A DNA stretch of 64,000 bases from an uncultured Erythrobacter sp. (GTDB lineage: Bacteria > Pseudomonadota > Alphaproteobacteria > Sphingomonadales > Sphingomonadaceae), in assembly GCA_947488325.1 (NCBI GenBank), contig CANKYZ010000001.1, positions 744,001-808,000 of the forward strand. Reading direction: 5' to 3'. Below are positions 52,588 to 61,726 of this stretch, piece by piece. A model generated the notes under the pieces. That model saw only the letters and a program-made list of their open reading frames with translations. It ran no database searches and was not told the DNA's origin. A program made the position numbers and the translations under genes. The first letter of the stretch is position 1. Every line of letters starts with the position of its first letter.

Positions 52588-52801
52588 AGGCATCAATTAG
52601 CAGCCTGACGAACCATACTGAACCAGCCAAAACCTTGCGCTAAGTCCTGATCTGCCGGCAATTCGCGAGCGTCGGTGCGCATTTTGATATCCGGCACCTT
52701 GGCACAATATTGATAGCTCCGCTGGCTACAATTCCTTAGTCCCTTTAGCAGGGTTCGCTTCTCGGCGATAAGATCGTCACGTTCTCCAAAGGTGACTTGC
52801 A

Positions 52802-54064
52802 GTGACAAAGACTCCGATGGCTGAAATCAACGAAGCGTTTCACAACGAGATTGAGAAAATTCCTGAGCGCTTCCTCGCGAGCCTTCTCAAGGAGAAGGTC
52901 GAAGCTGAAGGCTACTCAATAACCGATGCAGATTCGCAAGCATTCGCAGCACATTTGTTCAATGATCCAGATACTCCATTTGAATGGGACGACGGTAATG
53001 ACGGTGAGCATAGAACTATCCCGCTCACGTTGACGGACGAGGAAATTGAGGAGCTCGAAGTTGAAATTTCAGATTTCACAGAAAACAAGCTTCCAGAAAT
53101 CGTGCGATCGTTAGCCAAGGAGACCGCGAAGCAAATTGGTGAAACGCTTCGAAAAGACTGGCCCAATCAAAAGCTGCACAATGACGAAACCGTATCTGGC
53201 TTTCGTGATCGATTGGAGAATGACTGGGGTATTGCGTTTGATATCCTGAGGATGATGCTGACCGTTTCGCGCGAGCTCGGCCCTGAGTTCTCAGATTGGG
53301 CTCGATCACAGGAAGCTCGAAACACTCCCGCTCGCAATGAGGCGCTCATCAAACTTCATGCACGTGGATGCCAAGTTGCCGATGAGGTAATCTGTCTGAT
53401 GGAGAATGGTTTCGCCGATGGCGCTTTTGCACGATGGCGCACACTTCATGAGATTTCTGTCGTCGCTTCATTGATCACTGAAGGCGATGAGGACTTGGCC
53501 ATCCGATACTTCGAGCACGAAGGAATTGAGGCAAAGCGCGCGATGGACCATTTCAAAATCCACTATGAAGCGCTTGGCTACGAGAAGCCTTCAGATGCAG
53601 AGGTAACCGCAATAGACGATGCCTACGAAGAACTCTTGGATCGCTATGGACATAGGTTCGGCGCAGAGTTTGGTTGGGCAGCGCCACATCTCGGAAAGAA
53701 AAGAGTGCGCTTCATCGATCTTGAAGAAGCTGTCGGTCAGATTGCGAAACGTTCCTATTACAAGTTCGCCAGCCACAATGTGCATGCGTCTTCTAAGGGC
53801 ATCGAATATCGCCTCGGCTTGCTGAATCAAGGCCAGGTTTTGCTTGCCGGTCGCAGCAACATCGGTTTCTTTGAGCCAGCAAACAGCACCGCCCAATCAC
53901 TTTGCCAACTCAACGGAACAATCTTCCGCGATCGATGGGAGCTCGACACTCTGATCAGCCTTCATATCCTCTTGGATTATTGGTCTGAAGTGCCAGATGC
54001 CTGCCATAAAGCGCGAGAGGTAATCGAGAAAAGGGAAACTTCCCTCAAGAAGACAAGGAAGTAG
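52802..54064 (+). CDS. DUF5677 domain protein
   Basis: A 420-residue acidic helical protein. The central segment (GCQVADEVICLMENGFADGA, FARWRTLHEISVVASLI, RYFEHEGIEAKRAM) is typical of DUF5677. Function of the family is unknown. GTG at 52802 is supported by AAAGGTGA; ATG at 52817 is the next start. It stands alone, convergent with the CoiA-like gene. Confidence 0.75.
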   Translation: MTKTPMAEINEAFHNEIEKIPERFLASLLKEKVEAEGYSITDADSQAFAAHLFNDPDTPFEWDDGNDGEHRTIPLTLTDEEIEELEVEISDFTENKLPEIVRSLAKETAKQIGETLRKDWPNQKLHNDETVSGFRDRLENDWGIAFDILRMMLTVSRELGPEFSDWARSQEARNTPARNEALIKLHARGCQVADEVICLMENGFADGAFARWRTLHEISVVASLITEGDEDLAIRYFEHEGIEAKRAMDHFKIHYEALGYEKPSDAEVTAIDDAYEELLDRYGHRFGAEFGWAAPHLGKKRVRFIDLEEAVGQIAKRSYYKFASHNVHASSKGIEYRLGLLNQGQVLLAGRSNIGFFEPANSTAQSLCQLNGTIFRDRWELDTLISLHILLDYWSEVPDACHKAREVIEKRETSLKKTRK

Positions 54065-54099
54065 CTTTACTTCGCCTTCACCTAGATCAGCGACTTACC

Positions 54100-56034
54100 C
54101 TAACCTATTCGGCGGCCACTTCGTGTCTTTGGCAGCAACGCCCGACAGTCCATCAATGTTCGCTGATCGACGCAGTGCTCGAGCGGTGACCGGCCAATCC
54201 GCGGGTTCCTCGAGCGCAAGAACAACTCGGCACGCTCTGGATCATAGACTCTTGATGCGGCCTCCCTGAGCTCATCTCTACAAGCCGCAGCGATCTGTTC
54301 TGCACGCCGCCTTAGTTGGTAGGCCCTTGTCTCCGCCTCGAGTGCCACTCTTGCACCTTGATATGAGAGATCATTAACACTGGCTTGATCAATACGCGTC
54401 AGATGATCATCGCTTTCAGACGGACCCGCAAGCCAGTCTTCGGCTTCATCACCAAGCTGGGAATGTGCCGCCCTCGCCAGACTCTCGCGCCTAGAAGTGG
54501 CCGCTCTCGCAAGTCGATCCCTTTCGCGAGAATTTGCCCGCTCGACTTCGAGGGAAAGTGGCAATCCCAGCGTTTCAGTGACCGCAGCCCCGCCCTCGCA
54601 CATCACTTCAATCTGTTTTATCGCGCGCTCAAACTCAATGTACTTCTCGCCCCCGCCTTCACACAGCTGCGATGGGCTTCTTTCGTCCTCGAGGACATTC
54701 ATCTCGAACCAGCGATCAACGCTAAAACCCTCTTGTTCCGCTTCTGGCAGCCGTTTGATCACTCGCTGGATGCTGCTTCTTGTGGATCGATGGCGCCTTT
54801 CAATGGCCTCCTGCCTCCGCGCTTCGTCCACCAACTGAGAAATGTGGCCGTCGCTCACTGTGAATGACGAATTCGGCGCCGGTTCGAGAAAACCCTCGGC
54901 AGCCAAAAAATCGAAGAAGTTCTCGATTGCCTCTTCCGGCACACAACGATTGGGCCATTGGTGGCGCAGTTGGTCGCGTACTCCCATTTCAATTCGCGCC
55001 CGGAACGCAGGTACGAGACGCTCTTCGAGGCCTACCATTGCATCGGCCACGGTAATCTCGTCGCAGTCATTGTAATCAAGGGCATTTGGGTAGGTAAGGT
55101 ATTTCAGGATCAACCCTGCCTGCCACACCTTTTGGTGAACTCTGAAGCCAACCGATGGAATACTGGGCCAGTGGTCGCCATTATAGGTTTGCACGATGTC
55201 ATGGACCATGTCCGGGATCTCATGAATGTAACCGTCGAACGTCTTAGCGGCTTGAACCAGACGCTTGCCGGAACGCTCAACTCTTTCACGTTCCTTTTGA
55301 ACCTTTGCATGTTCTTCACGCTCCAGACTCTTTTTCCGTTCCTCCTCGATCTTGGCTAGCCGCTCCCTTTCAGCTTCGATCCGCTCTTGTAGGCGGCTGT
55401 CAAACTGGTCCTGCTTCGAATTGCTTAGCCATTCTCTCGATGCAGTTTTTAGCAGCGCCTCTTCGACAGCTGCGCGATCCGTCGAGTTGCGAAAATGGCG
55501 CAAATCGACTTCAATGGCGGAAATGCCACCTTGCAGCAGCGTCTGAATCTTTTCTTCGTCACAAGCGTGTGTGACGCGAACCTCAACGATCAGCTGCGCT
55601 CCGCTCGCTGTTTCCAGAATGACATCAGGGACAATCGACCCGAGCCTCCTCTCCAGGCGCGCTTGCGTAAACTCGTACCTTCTTGCTGGCCGAACCTCCA
55701 CGCTTTGGCCGTCGTACTCGGCGGTGATGGGCGGGAGAATAAGCTGTTTCTCGCGCTGCAGAACATCTTTCGCCCAGATATGCGCGTTCGTTTCCGCTAC
55801 GTGTGCACAACTGACGTTCGAATTATGGTGAGCGAAATGATGGGTCTGCTTCGCGCCTTTCTTTGCAACCAGAACATGATCACATGCCGGACAGCGACAA
55901 TTGCATGCTAGCCCTCGATCCACCATCGAAATGTGAACTATCGTCCCGTCTGGCTGAACCCCATAGACCAATTCATCACTGATCCCCGAGAAGGGCTGAT
56001 GGTCATGAAAACCGAGCGGGCTGCTAATCGACAT
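54100..56034 (-). CDS. CoiA-like nuclease/zinc-finger protein
   Basis: A 644-residue protein. The N-terminal zinc-ribbon-like part has C44, C46, C48 and C51 then THHFAHH, as in competence protein CoiA. A nuclease core follows (IVPDVILETASGAQLIVEVR at about 132-151, D...ExR rather than ExK). A charged coiled coil (IEAERERLAKIEEERKK) and a long helical C-terminus complete it. CoiA acts in processing incoming DNA; on this element a role in DNA uptake or defence is only inferred. Start ATG 56034; GTG at 56103 would add 23 residues, and neither has a good ribosome site. Confidence 0.65.
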   Translation of the reverse strand: MSISSPLGFHDHQPFSGISDELVYGVQPDGTIVHISMVDRGLACNCRCPACDHVLVAKKGAKQTHHFAHHNSNVSCAHVAETNAHIWAKDVLQREKQLILPPITAEYDGQSVEVRPARRYEFTQARLERRLGSIVPDVILETASGAQLIVEVRVTHACDEEKIQTLLQGGISAIEVDLRHFRNSTDRAAVEEALLKTASREWLSNSKQDQFDSRLQERIEAERERLAKIEEERKKSLEREEHAKVQKERERVERSGKRLVQAAKTFDGYIHEIPDMVHDIVQTYNGDHWPSIPSVGFRVHQKVWQAGLILKYLTYPNALDYNDCDEITVADAMVGLEERLVPAFRARIEMGVRDQLRHQWPNRCVPEEAIENFFDFLAAEGFLEPAPNSSFTVSDGHISQLVDEARRQEAIERRHRSTRSSIQRVIKRLPEAEQEGFSVDRWFEMNVLEDERSPSQLCEGGGEKYIEFERAIKQIEVMCEGGAAVTETLGLPLSLEVERANSRERDRLARAATSRRESLARAAHSQLGDEAEDWLAGPSESDDHLTRIDQASVNDLSYQGARVALEAETRAYQLRRRAEQIAAACRDELREAASRVYDPERAELFLRSRNPRIGRSPLEHCVDQRTLMDCRALLPKTRSGRRIG

Positions 56035-56245
56035 CTTGGGGGTACGTGCTGAGTGGGCTGACAATTGTCGGCTAGCAGTAACACGTTTTGCCGCCGTGTT
56101 CACTCAGGTCATGCATCGATTGCGGCTTGGTGTTTGAGAAAAGAACCGCAGGCAAGTCCGCGCTCATGCTTCCAACCTTTACCTAGCACATCTCGAAAAC
56201 GGCCATTTTTCCTCTAACTTATGTCACCACTGCAGAGGTAGCTGC

Positions 56246-57853
56246 TCACGTATCTAGAGACCGGCTCCTCCTGAACGCTTCCATCACGCCGCGTAAGAGA
56301 ATGACGCTCATTCTCTCGACCAGCAGCTGGTTGTTCTCCGAAAGACTATAATGCGCGCTTCCGCGTATCGCGTGGCTAATCGCCAGATCGCTCGCGATGC
56401 GCTCGGCAAGATCGCCCTCCTGCTTCTTTTCGTGCCACGTCAAATCGATAGTCCGCTCAGATCGAGCGCGACCAATATATTCCGGCGACTTCAGAAGTTT
56501 CCCAACATCTGTATCGCGCGGCCACAGCTGCTTGAACTTGTCATACAGCTGCCGTTTCGGGTGTTTGACAATGCCTTCGAGCATAACATCGACAAGATGT
56601 TCGACGCTAAGAGCCATTCCCTGCAGGTCGCTGCGAAGACCTGCCATGCGGTTGAGGTCGCCTGAGAATGCTCGCTCGTTTAGCGACTTCCAGCGCCAGT
56701 AAAAATCGAGCAAGTCGCGCTCTTCAACCAGATCGAGAAAGGCATTGACCTCAGTCTCGTTGAAGTCGGCGGACAGAATAGCGTTCGGGCTCGCGAAGCC
56801 CTTCAAAAGCCGCTCTGCATCTTCGCGCCACTCGGTTGCCCAATCGCGGTAGATCACCCGGAGTGTGGGCTTAAAGTGGCCGGTCACGCGGCCAACATCT
56901 TCGAACAGTTTCTCAACGGGAACATCGCGCAGATAGCGCGCGAGCCAGATCGCTTCGCTCATGAATTGCTTATAGGCCTTCGCGTGGTTCGCATAGCCGA
57001 TCCGATCCCAATGATCCCACTTCCGGCACAAGAACTGGATGAGCTCGATCATTTGCGGGTAGCTAACCCTGTAGCGAGACCGACAGCGAACGAGGACTTC
57101 GATTGTCCGACGCTCCATTTCAGCGCTTTCGTCCTCCTCGATCAGACGGCGACCGCCACCGGCATTCCGCAGGACATAGTTTTCGTTGACCGCCTTCTCT
57201 TGGGCGAACCAAACAACAGCGTCGAGCTGCCGCTGAAACTTGGCAAAGTCACGAAAAGCGCGGACCGCTTCTCCGTTCTCATATCTATGCCAATGGTCTG
57301 GTATCGGATCTCGCCAGCTCCAGTCCTGTGTGTTGCCTACGTGGCGAACGCCCATCTGCTGACATTCAAGAAAGAGGAGAACCTGCCAGACAGAATAGTA
57401 CGTGACGACAGTATCGGCTTTGTAGCGCGGCTCACCATTCTGCTCCGCTGCTAGCACCCGAAACTCGTCCCAGGGTACGAAGCGCCGACGCGCCGGATAC
57501 TGGATGAACGGCCTCCAACGCGGCTCGGGCCGGTCCAGTGGATGGGCAAGATCGAGCGGGTCATTCCATTTACGCCGATGCGGAACCACCTCGCGAGCGT
57601 CCTCAAGAGCACATGCCGCCTCCCAGCGAGGTCCATCCGGCTCCCTCCGCCCACGCGGCAACCAGCCATAACGCTCATAGTTAAGCCAACGTCGTTCAAT
57701 AGCATCCGGATAGCGCAGGCGTAGTCGCGGGACTACAATGCGCTCGCGCTCAAGATATTCGAGCGCATGCGCTGACGGGCGATGATGCATGATGCGAAGA
57801 CTGGCTACCGCATCGATAAACCGTTTGGTTTCAAGATAGCGCTCAAACTTCAC
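56246..57853 (-). CDS. Unrecognised helical protein, partner of the nuclease gene
   Basis: A 535-residue protein of unknown function, mostly helical and rich in Arg and Trp. The last about 50 residues (LAISHAIRGSAHYSLSENNQ, LLVERMSVILLRGVMEAF) look like the terminal helices of HEPN-type proteins, though the RxxxH spacing here is one residue short of the usual motif. GTG start at 57853, 5 bp after the stop of the nuclease gene, so the pair is one operon. It may be effector, sensor or adaptor. Confidence 0.55.
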   Translation of the reverse strand: MKFERYLETKRFIDAVASLRIMHHRPSAHALEYLERERIVVPRLRLRYPDAIERRWLNYERYGWLPRGRREPDGPRWEAACALEDAREVVPHRRKWNDPLDLAHPLDRPEPRWRPFIQYPARRRFVPWDEFRVLAAEQNGEPRYKADTVVTYYSVWQVLLFLECQQMGVRHVGNTQDWSWRDPIPDHWHRYENGEAVRAFRDFAKFQRQLDAVVWFAQEKAVNENYVLRNAGGGRRLIEEDESAEMERRTIEVLVRCRSRYRVSYPQMIELIQFLCRKWDHWDRIGYANHAKAYKQFMSEAIWLARYLRDVPVEKLFEDVGRVTGHFKPTLRVIYRDWATEWREDAERLLKGFASPNAILSADFNETEVNAFLDLVEERDLLDFYWRWKSLNERAFSGDLNRMAGLRSDLQGMALSVEHLVDVMLEGIVKHPKRQLYDKFKQLWPRDTDVGKLLKSPEYIGRARSERTIDLTWHEKKQEGDLAERIASDLAISHAIRGSAHYSLSENNQLLVERMSVILLRGVMEAFRRSRSLDT

Positions 57854-57858
57854 GAGCC

Positions 57859-59430
57859 CTAACCGCCTTTGCCTGCATCCTCAGCTGAAGATAGCTCGGG
57901 ACGCGGCTTCTGCACCGGAGGGATTGTGTGGTCAGGAAACAGGAAGTGCTTTTCGTAGGCGTCCACCAGCGATGCGTTATGAGTATTCAGACAGGCTCCG
58001 AGAACGTCAGGTGGGCCCTTGAGCTCGATCGTGTAGCGGCTTGCCTTAATCTGGGCCTTCGCAGCCTCGTAGAGTGTGTGCATCTCATCGCTGACTGGCG
58101 CTGTTGTCCAAAATTCGAATCGCACGTTCAGATTGCGCCAATCGGGGTGGTTGCAAATGTGTTTGTATGCAGTGGGCACATTGTGATGAAGCCACCGCTT
58201 GAAGAGCTCATCGGGAATGATCGAGCGAGGGCTGTAGCCCTTACACTCAATGCATGTGATTTCGTGGCTCGGAATAACGGTTAGGACATCGATCTCGGCC
58301 GACTTGCCGTCAGGCGCCATGAGCCTACGATTCATGGAGATTTCTCCTGGAACCGCCTTACGCATGATATCGGCTACCATGAATTCAAATAGGGTGCCAC
58401 GTAGCTGGTTTGCGGCACCCTCAATCCTGGAAAGGCTCGCAAACAACTCCTCAAACTTGTCGACATCGAGGGAAGTGTAGGCCGCTTCGGTTAAGACAGA
58501 GATGAGATCGCGCAGCGCCTCTGCGACCTCTTCGCCGAACAGGAGTGCCGGCGTGGTCGCCACAATTCCCGAGGCTCTAAGCGCCTTAAATGCTTCCCGG
58601 TCGAAGCGATCGGCCACGAGATATTGAAGGCAGGGGCCGATATTGCGCAATGCTCTGAGGGTGGTGCATTTACGAATAAACGCAGAAGAACCGGCTGAAG
58701 TTATTTCCGGCCCAAGGATGACATCGCCGACGATGAACCCTGGTTTGATGTCGCCTTTGCGTGTCGAGCGGATCAGTGGGGCTAGATAACTCGGCCCTGC
58801 TAAGTCCCACGCAAACGTTCCAACCCGCGGAAGGTCATCGCCCGTTCGGGTGCTAGCGACATTGTAGCTGGTGAATCCGAGCTTTCGTAGCCAGTCTCTC
58901 AGCGCACCGAGCAAGATACCTTCGGCGATTAAGCGGGCCTGAAGCTCAGGCGCCCGGTGTCCATAGAACTCCGACTCCTGCTTCAGCGCAACACAGTAAC
59001 CCACACCTGGAACCGCAGCTTGTTCAACCAGCCCAGCTGCTTCTAGTCGCTCTAACACTAGATCGGCGGACAGATGCTTTTTCTGCCGCACTGGAGAGCC
59101 GCATATGATGGGGAATTGTCGTGCCGGTATTATCCCGCCCTGTTGTCGTAGCGCGGCAATAGCAAAGCCAAGCGCGGACCTGGCCTCAATAAGAGCATGC
59201 GCAAGACTGCTCCAGAAGCGCGGTGAGCCGTAATCGTTCTGGAGATAAAGAAACCGCGCATTGCGCGGTAGCGTTATGCCAGAGAGCTTGCGTACCTCGC
59301 CCCCGGCGCGTGATACACGTTGCCTCGCCGTAGCGGGCTTGAGACCTGAGCGCCGGACGAGTTCGGCCACCACATCACTTGATGACGACGGGCCGATTTG
59401 CTTTAGAACGGTTTCAACGGGTTCAGCCAT
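57859..59430 (-). CDS. Winged-helix plus PD-(D/E)XK restriction-endonuclease-like protein
   Basis: A 523-residue protein. N-terminal about 150 residues carry helix-turn-helix-like segments (SDVVAELVRRSGLKPATARQ, SADLVLERLEAAGLVEQ). The C-terminal half has a restriction-endonuclease fold: GTLFEFMVADIM (Glu), SAEIDVLTVI (Asp, about 380) and ITCIECKG (E-x-K, about 395). So it binds and probably cuts DNA. It leads a two-gene operon with the 535-residue protein. I do not know a named system with this pair. Confidence 0.65.
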   Translation of the reverse strand: MAEPVETVLKQIGPSSSSDVVAELVRRSGLKPATARQRVSRAGGEVRKLSGITLPRNARFLYLQNDYGSPRFWSSLAHALIEARSALGFAIAALRQQGGIIPARQFPIICGSPVRQKKHLSADLVLERLEAAGLVEQAAVPGVGYCVALKQESEFYGHRAPELQARLIAEGILLGALRDWLRKLGFTSYNVASTRTGDDLPRVGTFAWDLAGPSYLAPLIRSTRKGDIKPGFIVGDVILGPEITSAGSSAFIRKCTTLRALRNIGPCLQYLVADRFDREAFKALRASGIVATTPALLFGEEVAEALRDLISVLTEAAYTSLDVDKFEELFASLSRIEGAANQLRGTLFEFMVADIMRKAVPGEISMNRRLMAPDGKSAEIDVLTVIPSHEITCIECKGYSPRSIIPDELFKRWLHHNVPTAYKHICNHPDWRNLNVRFEFWTTAPVSDEMHTLYEAAKAQIKASRYTIELKGPPDVLGACLNTHNASLVDAYEKHFLFPDHTIPPVQKPRPELSSAEDAGKGG

Positions 59431-59785
59431 ACGCAGTCTCTGTCACACTGCGCATTTAATATCATGATTACATGACCGATCGACACTCTTTTTCAGCCTT
59501 AGCAAATGGCTTTGAATATAAACAAGAATTTTCGGGCATTTCGTCCAAATTTGTCGATCGAGTCACAGTCACCCGTCACACGGAAGCCGAATCCTCTTAA
59601 CTCTTAAGAGGCGGTTGCGATTTTCTGGCCTCCCCGACCGCTAGCAAGCGTTTGGATTAGCCTTCACAAAAGTAGCTGTAGTCAACATGCTTGTACCATA
59701 GCGCTCTAGCATTCAATAATACGCTTCGGTCGGAGCCAAGCCTCTCGATATCAGGAACCAAAAGCAAATCTCAACCGCTCAACCC
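59431..59785. other. Intergenic region with short palindrome
   Basis: 355 bp with no gene. It holds a perfect 8-bp inverted repeat CCTCTTAA-CTC-TTAAGAGG (59593-59611), which could be an operator for the nuclease operon or a weak terminator after the helicase gene. AT-rich stretch at about 59500-59550 fits a promoter for the minus-strand operon. Confidence 0.4.
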
Positions 59786-61726
59786 CTACGCGATAAACTC
59801 CACTTCTTCTTCATCGAACCACCCCGCTTGGATGACTGATGTTTTTACACGCGCTGGATCGGCAGTATAAACCATGATCACTAGACTTTCTTCGGCTCTA
59901 CTGGCGGTCACATAGAGGAGCCGCCTAGTGCGATCTACGACCGTTTCCTCGCCCGCTTCTTGACGGCTCAGATCCCCTGAAGAAAGATCTTCTGCTCCGA
60001 GAAGTTTGTCGAACCTAAACATGAATCCGCGTGCTTCTTGATCGTCTACGACAACCATCACCCGTGGAAATTGAAGTCCTTTGACTCCCTGATGCGTGTC
60101 GAAAGAGGAATTACCAGAAACGTAGTCGGCATATTTGGCTGCCTGACTCATCGGCGCATCCAAGGCTTTCTCCCAGGCAGCGAATTGCGCGTTCACTTCA
60201 TCATCTTCTTCATCGTCAGATTCGGCCTTGGGTCCGATTTCCAAGTTCAGCTCTTTCATAATCTCGTTGAGCAGCTGGATATCATCATCAACATCGGCAT
60301 ATGGGCGTAAGCTCTCCGGGATCTCGAACAACCCCGTCTCGGCAATTACACGAAGAACCTCAAGGCACTTGGGGTCGGCGCCGTTGTCCCAAAGCGAATA
60401 AAGCCGCTCTATGCCTTCGCGCGCGCGAGCGATGTTTTGCACCTGTTCTTCGCCTGCGAGCTTCAAGGCTCTCGCCTGAAGCAGGGGCGATCGCTTACGA
60501 AGGATAGAAGTGAGGAGGAAAGCATCAGAATTTCGTTTCGCTTCGATCACCGGAAGAACATCGGCGGTGAACAAGCGCATGCCAGGTAAGTTGCCGCTGA
60601 GAAGGCCAGTCCTAAAACGTTTTACACCGTAAAGCGGTGTGAACAGATCCGAAAACCCCATGCGGCTCGCCAACATATGATGCTCTAGCCCAAGAGTTTT
60701 TACATGCTCCTGATCGGTCCAGAAAGGGTCTTGGCTTATCTCGGCCATACGCAATCTGGCTTGCGCTTCAATCGCATCCTTGCTCTCGACCTTGCTTGAA
60801 GCGAGAATAAGTCTGACGATACCGCCCGACTTGTCTGGACGGTTCTGCTGTCGCTGATCGTCAGCATCGGCACGAATTTTGTTGATGAGCCTTACGATCC
60901 GTTCGGGGCTACGATGATTCATAACCTTGCTTGGCGTTGCCCAGCTTTCGGGAATAGCCTCAGGCAGGTTGGCTTTTCCATCGGCATAGATACGTTGCAT
61001 TGTATCGCCGATAAATCCTACGCACACTCTGCCACGAAACTCTTCCTCGAAGCCAAGGAGCGCGTCGACCAATAGCTTGTTGGTGTCCTGACTTTCGTCA
61101 ATGAGGATTGTGGGATACCTCGTTGCTAAGATACCCCTGAGAGCGGATTTGCTTGTGATAAACTCCGACCCCATACTGATCACATCCGCGTGGCTAAGCG
61201 CTTCTCGCTCGCGATTGTCTCCATTAGGATTGTAAGTGAAGACGCGTATGCGATCCAGATTTGCAAGCCTCTCGGTCTTGTTAATGATGTCTCGCGCGCG
61301 CTGTTCAGCGGCCTTGGAGCCCGCTCGTCCTTTGAGCTGCGCTGCTTCAAGCTCGGCGATATCCTCAGCTAAATCGACCCGAAGCCATTCTCGTATGTCG
61401 TAATTGTAACCGGCGATCAGCGTCCAGATGAAGCTGTGGATCGTTGAGACCTCGAACAAGGGATCCGATTTCGCGCGACTCTTAATCTCGTCTGCGGCTG
61501 CATTGGTGTACGTGATCACCGCCACGCGCTTACCACGAAGCCAAAGCCAGCGACCATGTCTCTCTCTGATCGCGCTTAGTGTATTTACTAAAGACCGAGT
61601 CTTTCCAGAGCCCGCGCCTGCATAGAGAAAAAAGCTACGGGGTCCCTGAGGGTCCACACACGTGAAGATCTCTTGATCCACGTTTACGTCGGGATCTGCG
61701 AGTGCTTGGACTGATGTTTCTGTCAT
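59786..61726 (-). CDS. gajB: Gabija-like GajB: UvrD/PcrA-type helicase
   Basis: A 646-residue superfamily 1 helicase. Motifs: YAGAGSGKTRSLVNTL (Walker A, about 34-49), VAVITYTNAAADEI (Ia), ILIDESQDTNKLL (II, about 208), FIGDTMQRIY (III), VKGLQFPRVMVVV (V) and LLYVTASRAEESLV (VI). Class 2 OLD nucleases are paired with exactly this helicase type in Gabija. The start overlaps the stop of the upstream nuclease gene (ATGA). It is longer than the roughly 500-residue GajB of the studied system. In Gabija, GajB senses DNA ends and activates GajA. Confidence 0.8.
   Translation of the reverse strand: MTETSVQALADPDVNVDQEIFTCVDPQGPRSFFLYAGAGSGKTRSLVNTLSAIRERHGRWLWLRGKRVAVITYTNAAADEIKSRAKSDPLFEVSTIHSFIWTLIAGYNYDIREWLRVDLAEDIAELEAAQLKGRAGSKAAEQRARDIINKTERLANLDRIRVFTYNPNGDNREREALSHADVISMGSEFITSKSALRGILATRYPTILIDESQDTNKLLVDALLGFEEEFRGRVCVGFIGDTMQRIYADGKANLPEAIPESWATPSKVMNHRSPERIVRLINKIRADADDQRQQNRPDKSGGIVRLILASSKVESKDAIEAQARLRMAEISQDPFWTDQEHVKTLGLEHHMLASRMGFSDLFTPLYGVKRFRTGLLSGNLPGMRLFTADVLPVIEAKRNSDAFLLTSILRKRSPLLQARALKLAGEEQVQNIARAREGIERLYSLWDNGADPKCLEVLRVIAETGLFEIPESLRPYADVDDDIQLLNEIMKELNLEIGPKAESDDEEDDEVNAQFAAWEKALDAPMSQAAKYADYVSGNSSFDTHQGVKGLQFPRVMVVVDDQEARGFMFRFDKLLGAEDLSSGDLSRQEAGEETVVDRTRRLLYVTASRAEESLVIMVYTADPARVKTSVIQAGWFDEEEVEFIA

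Noticed and set aside
52593..52808. Minus-strand 71-codon frame between the SNase-like and DUF5677 genes
   Set aside because: No clear ribosome site, no family match and its start overlaps the well-supported start of the DUF5677 gene.
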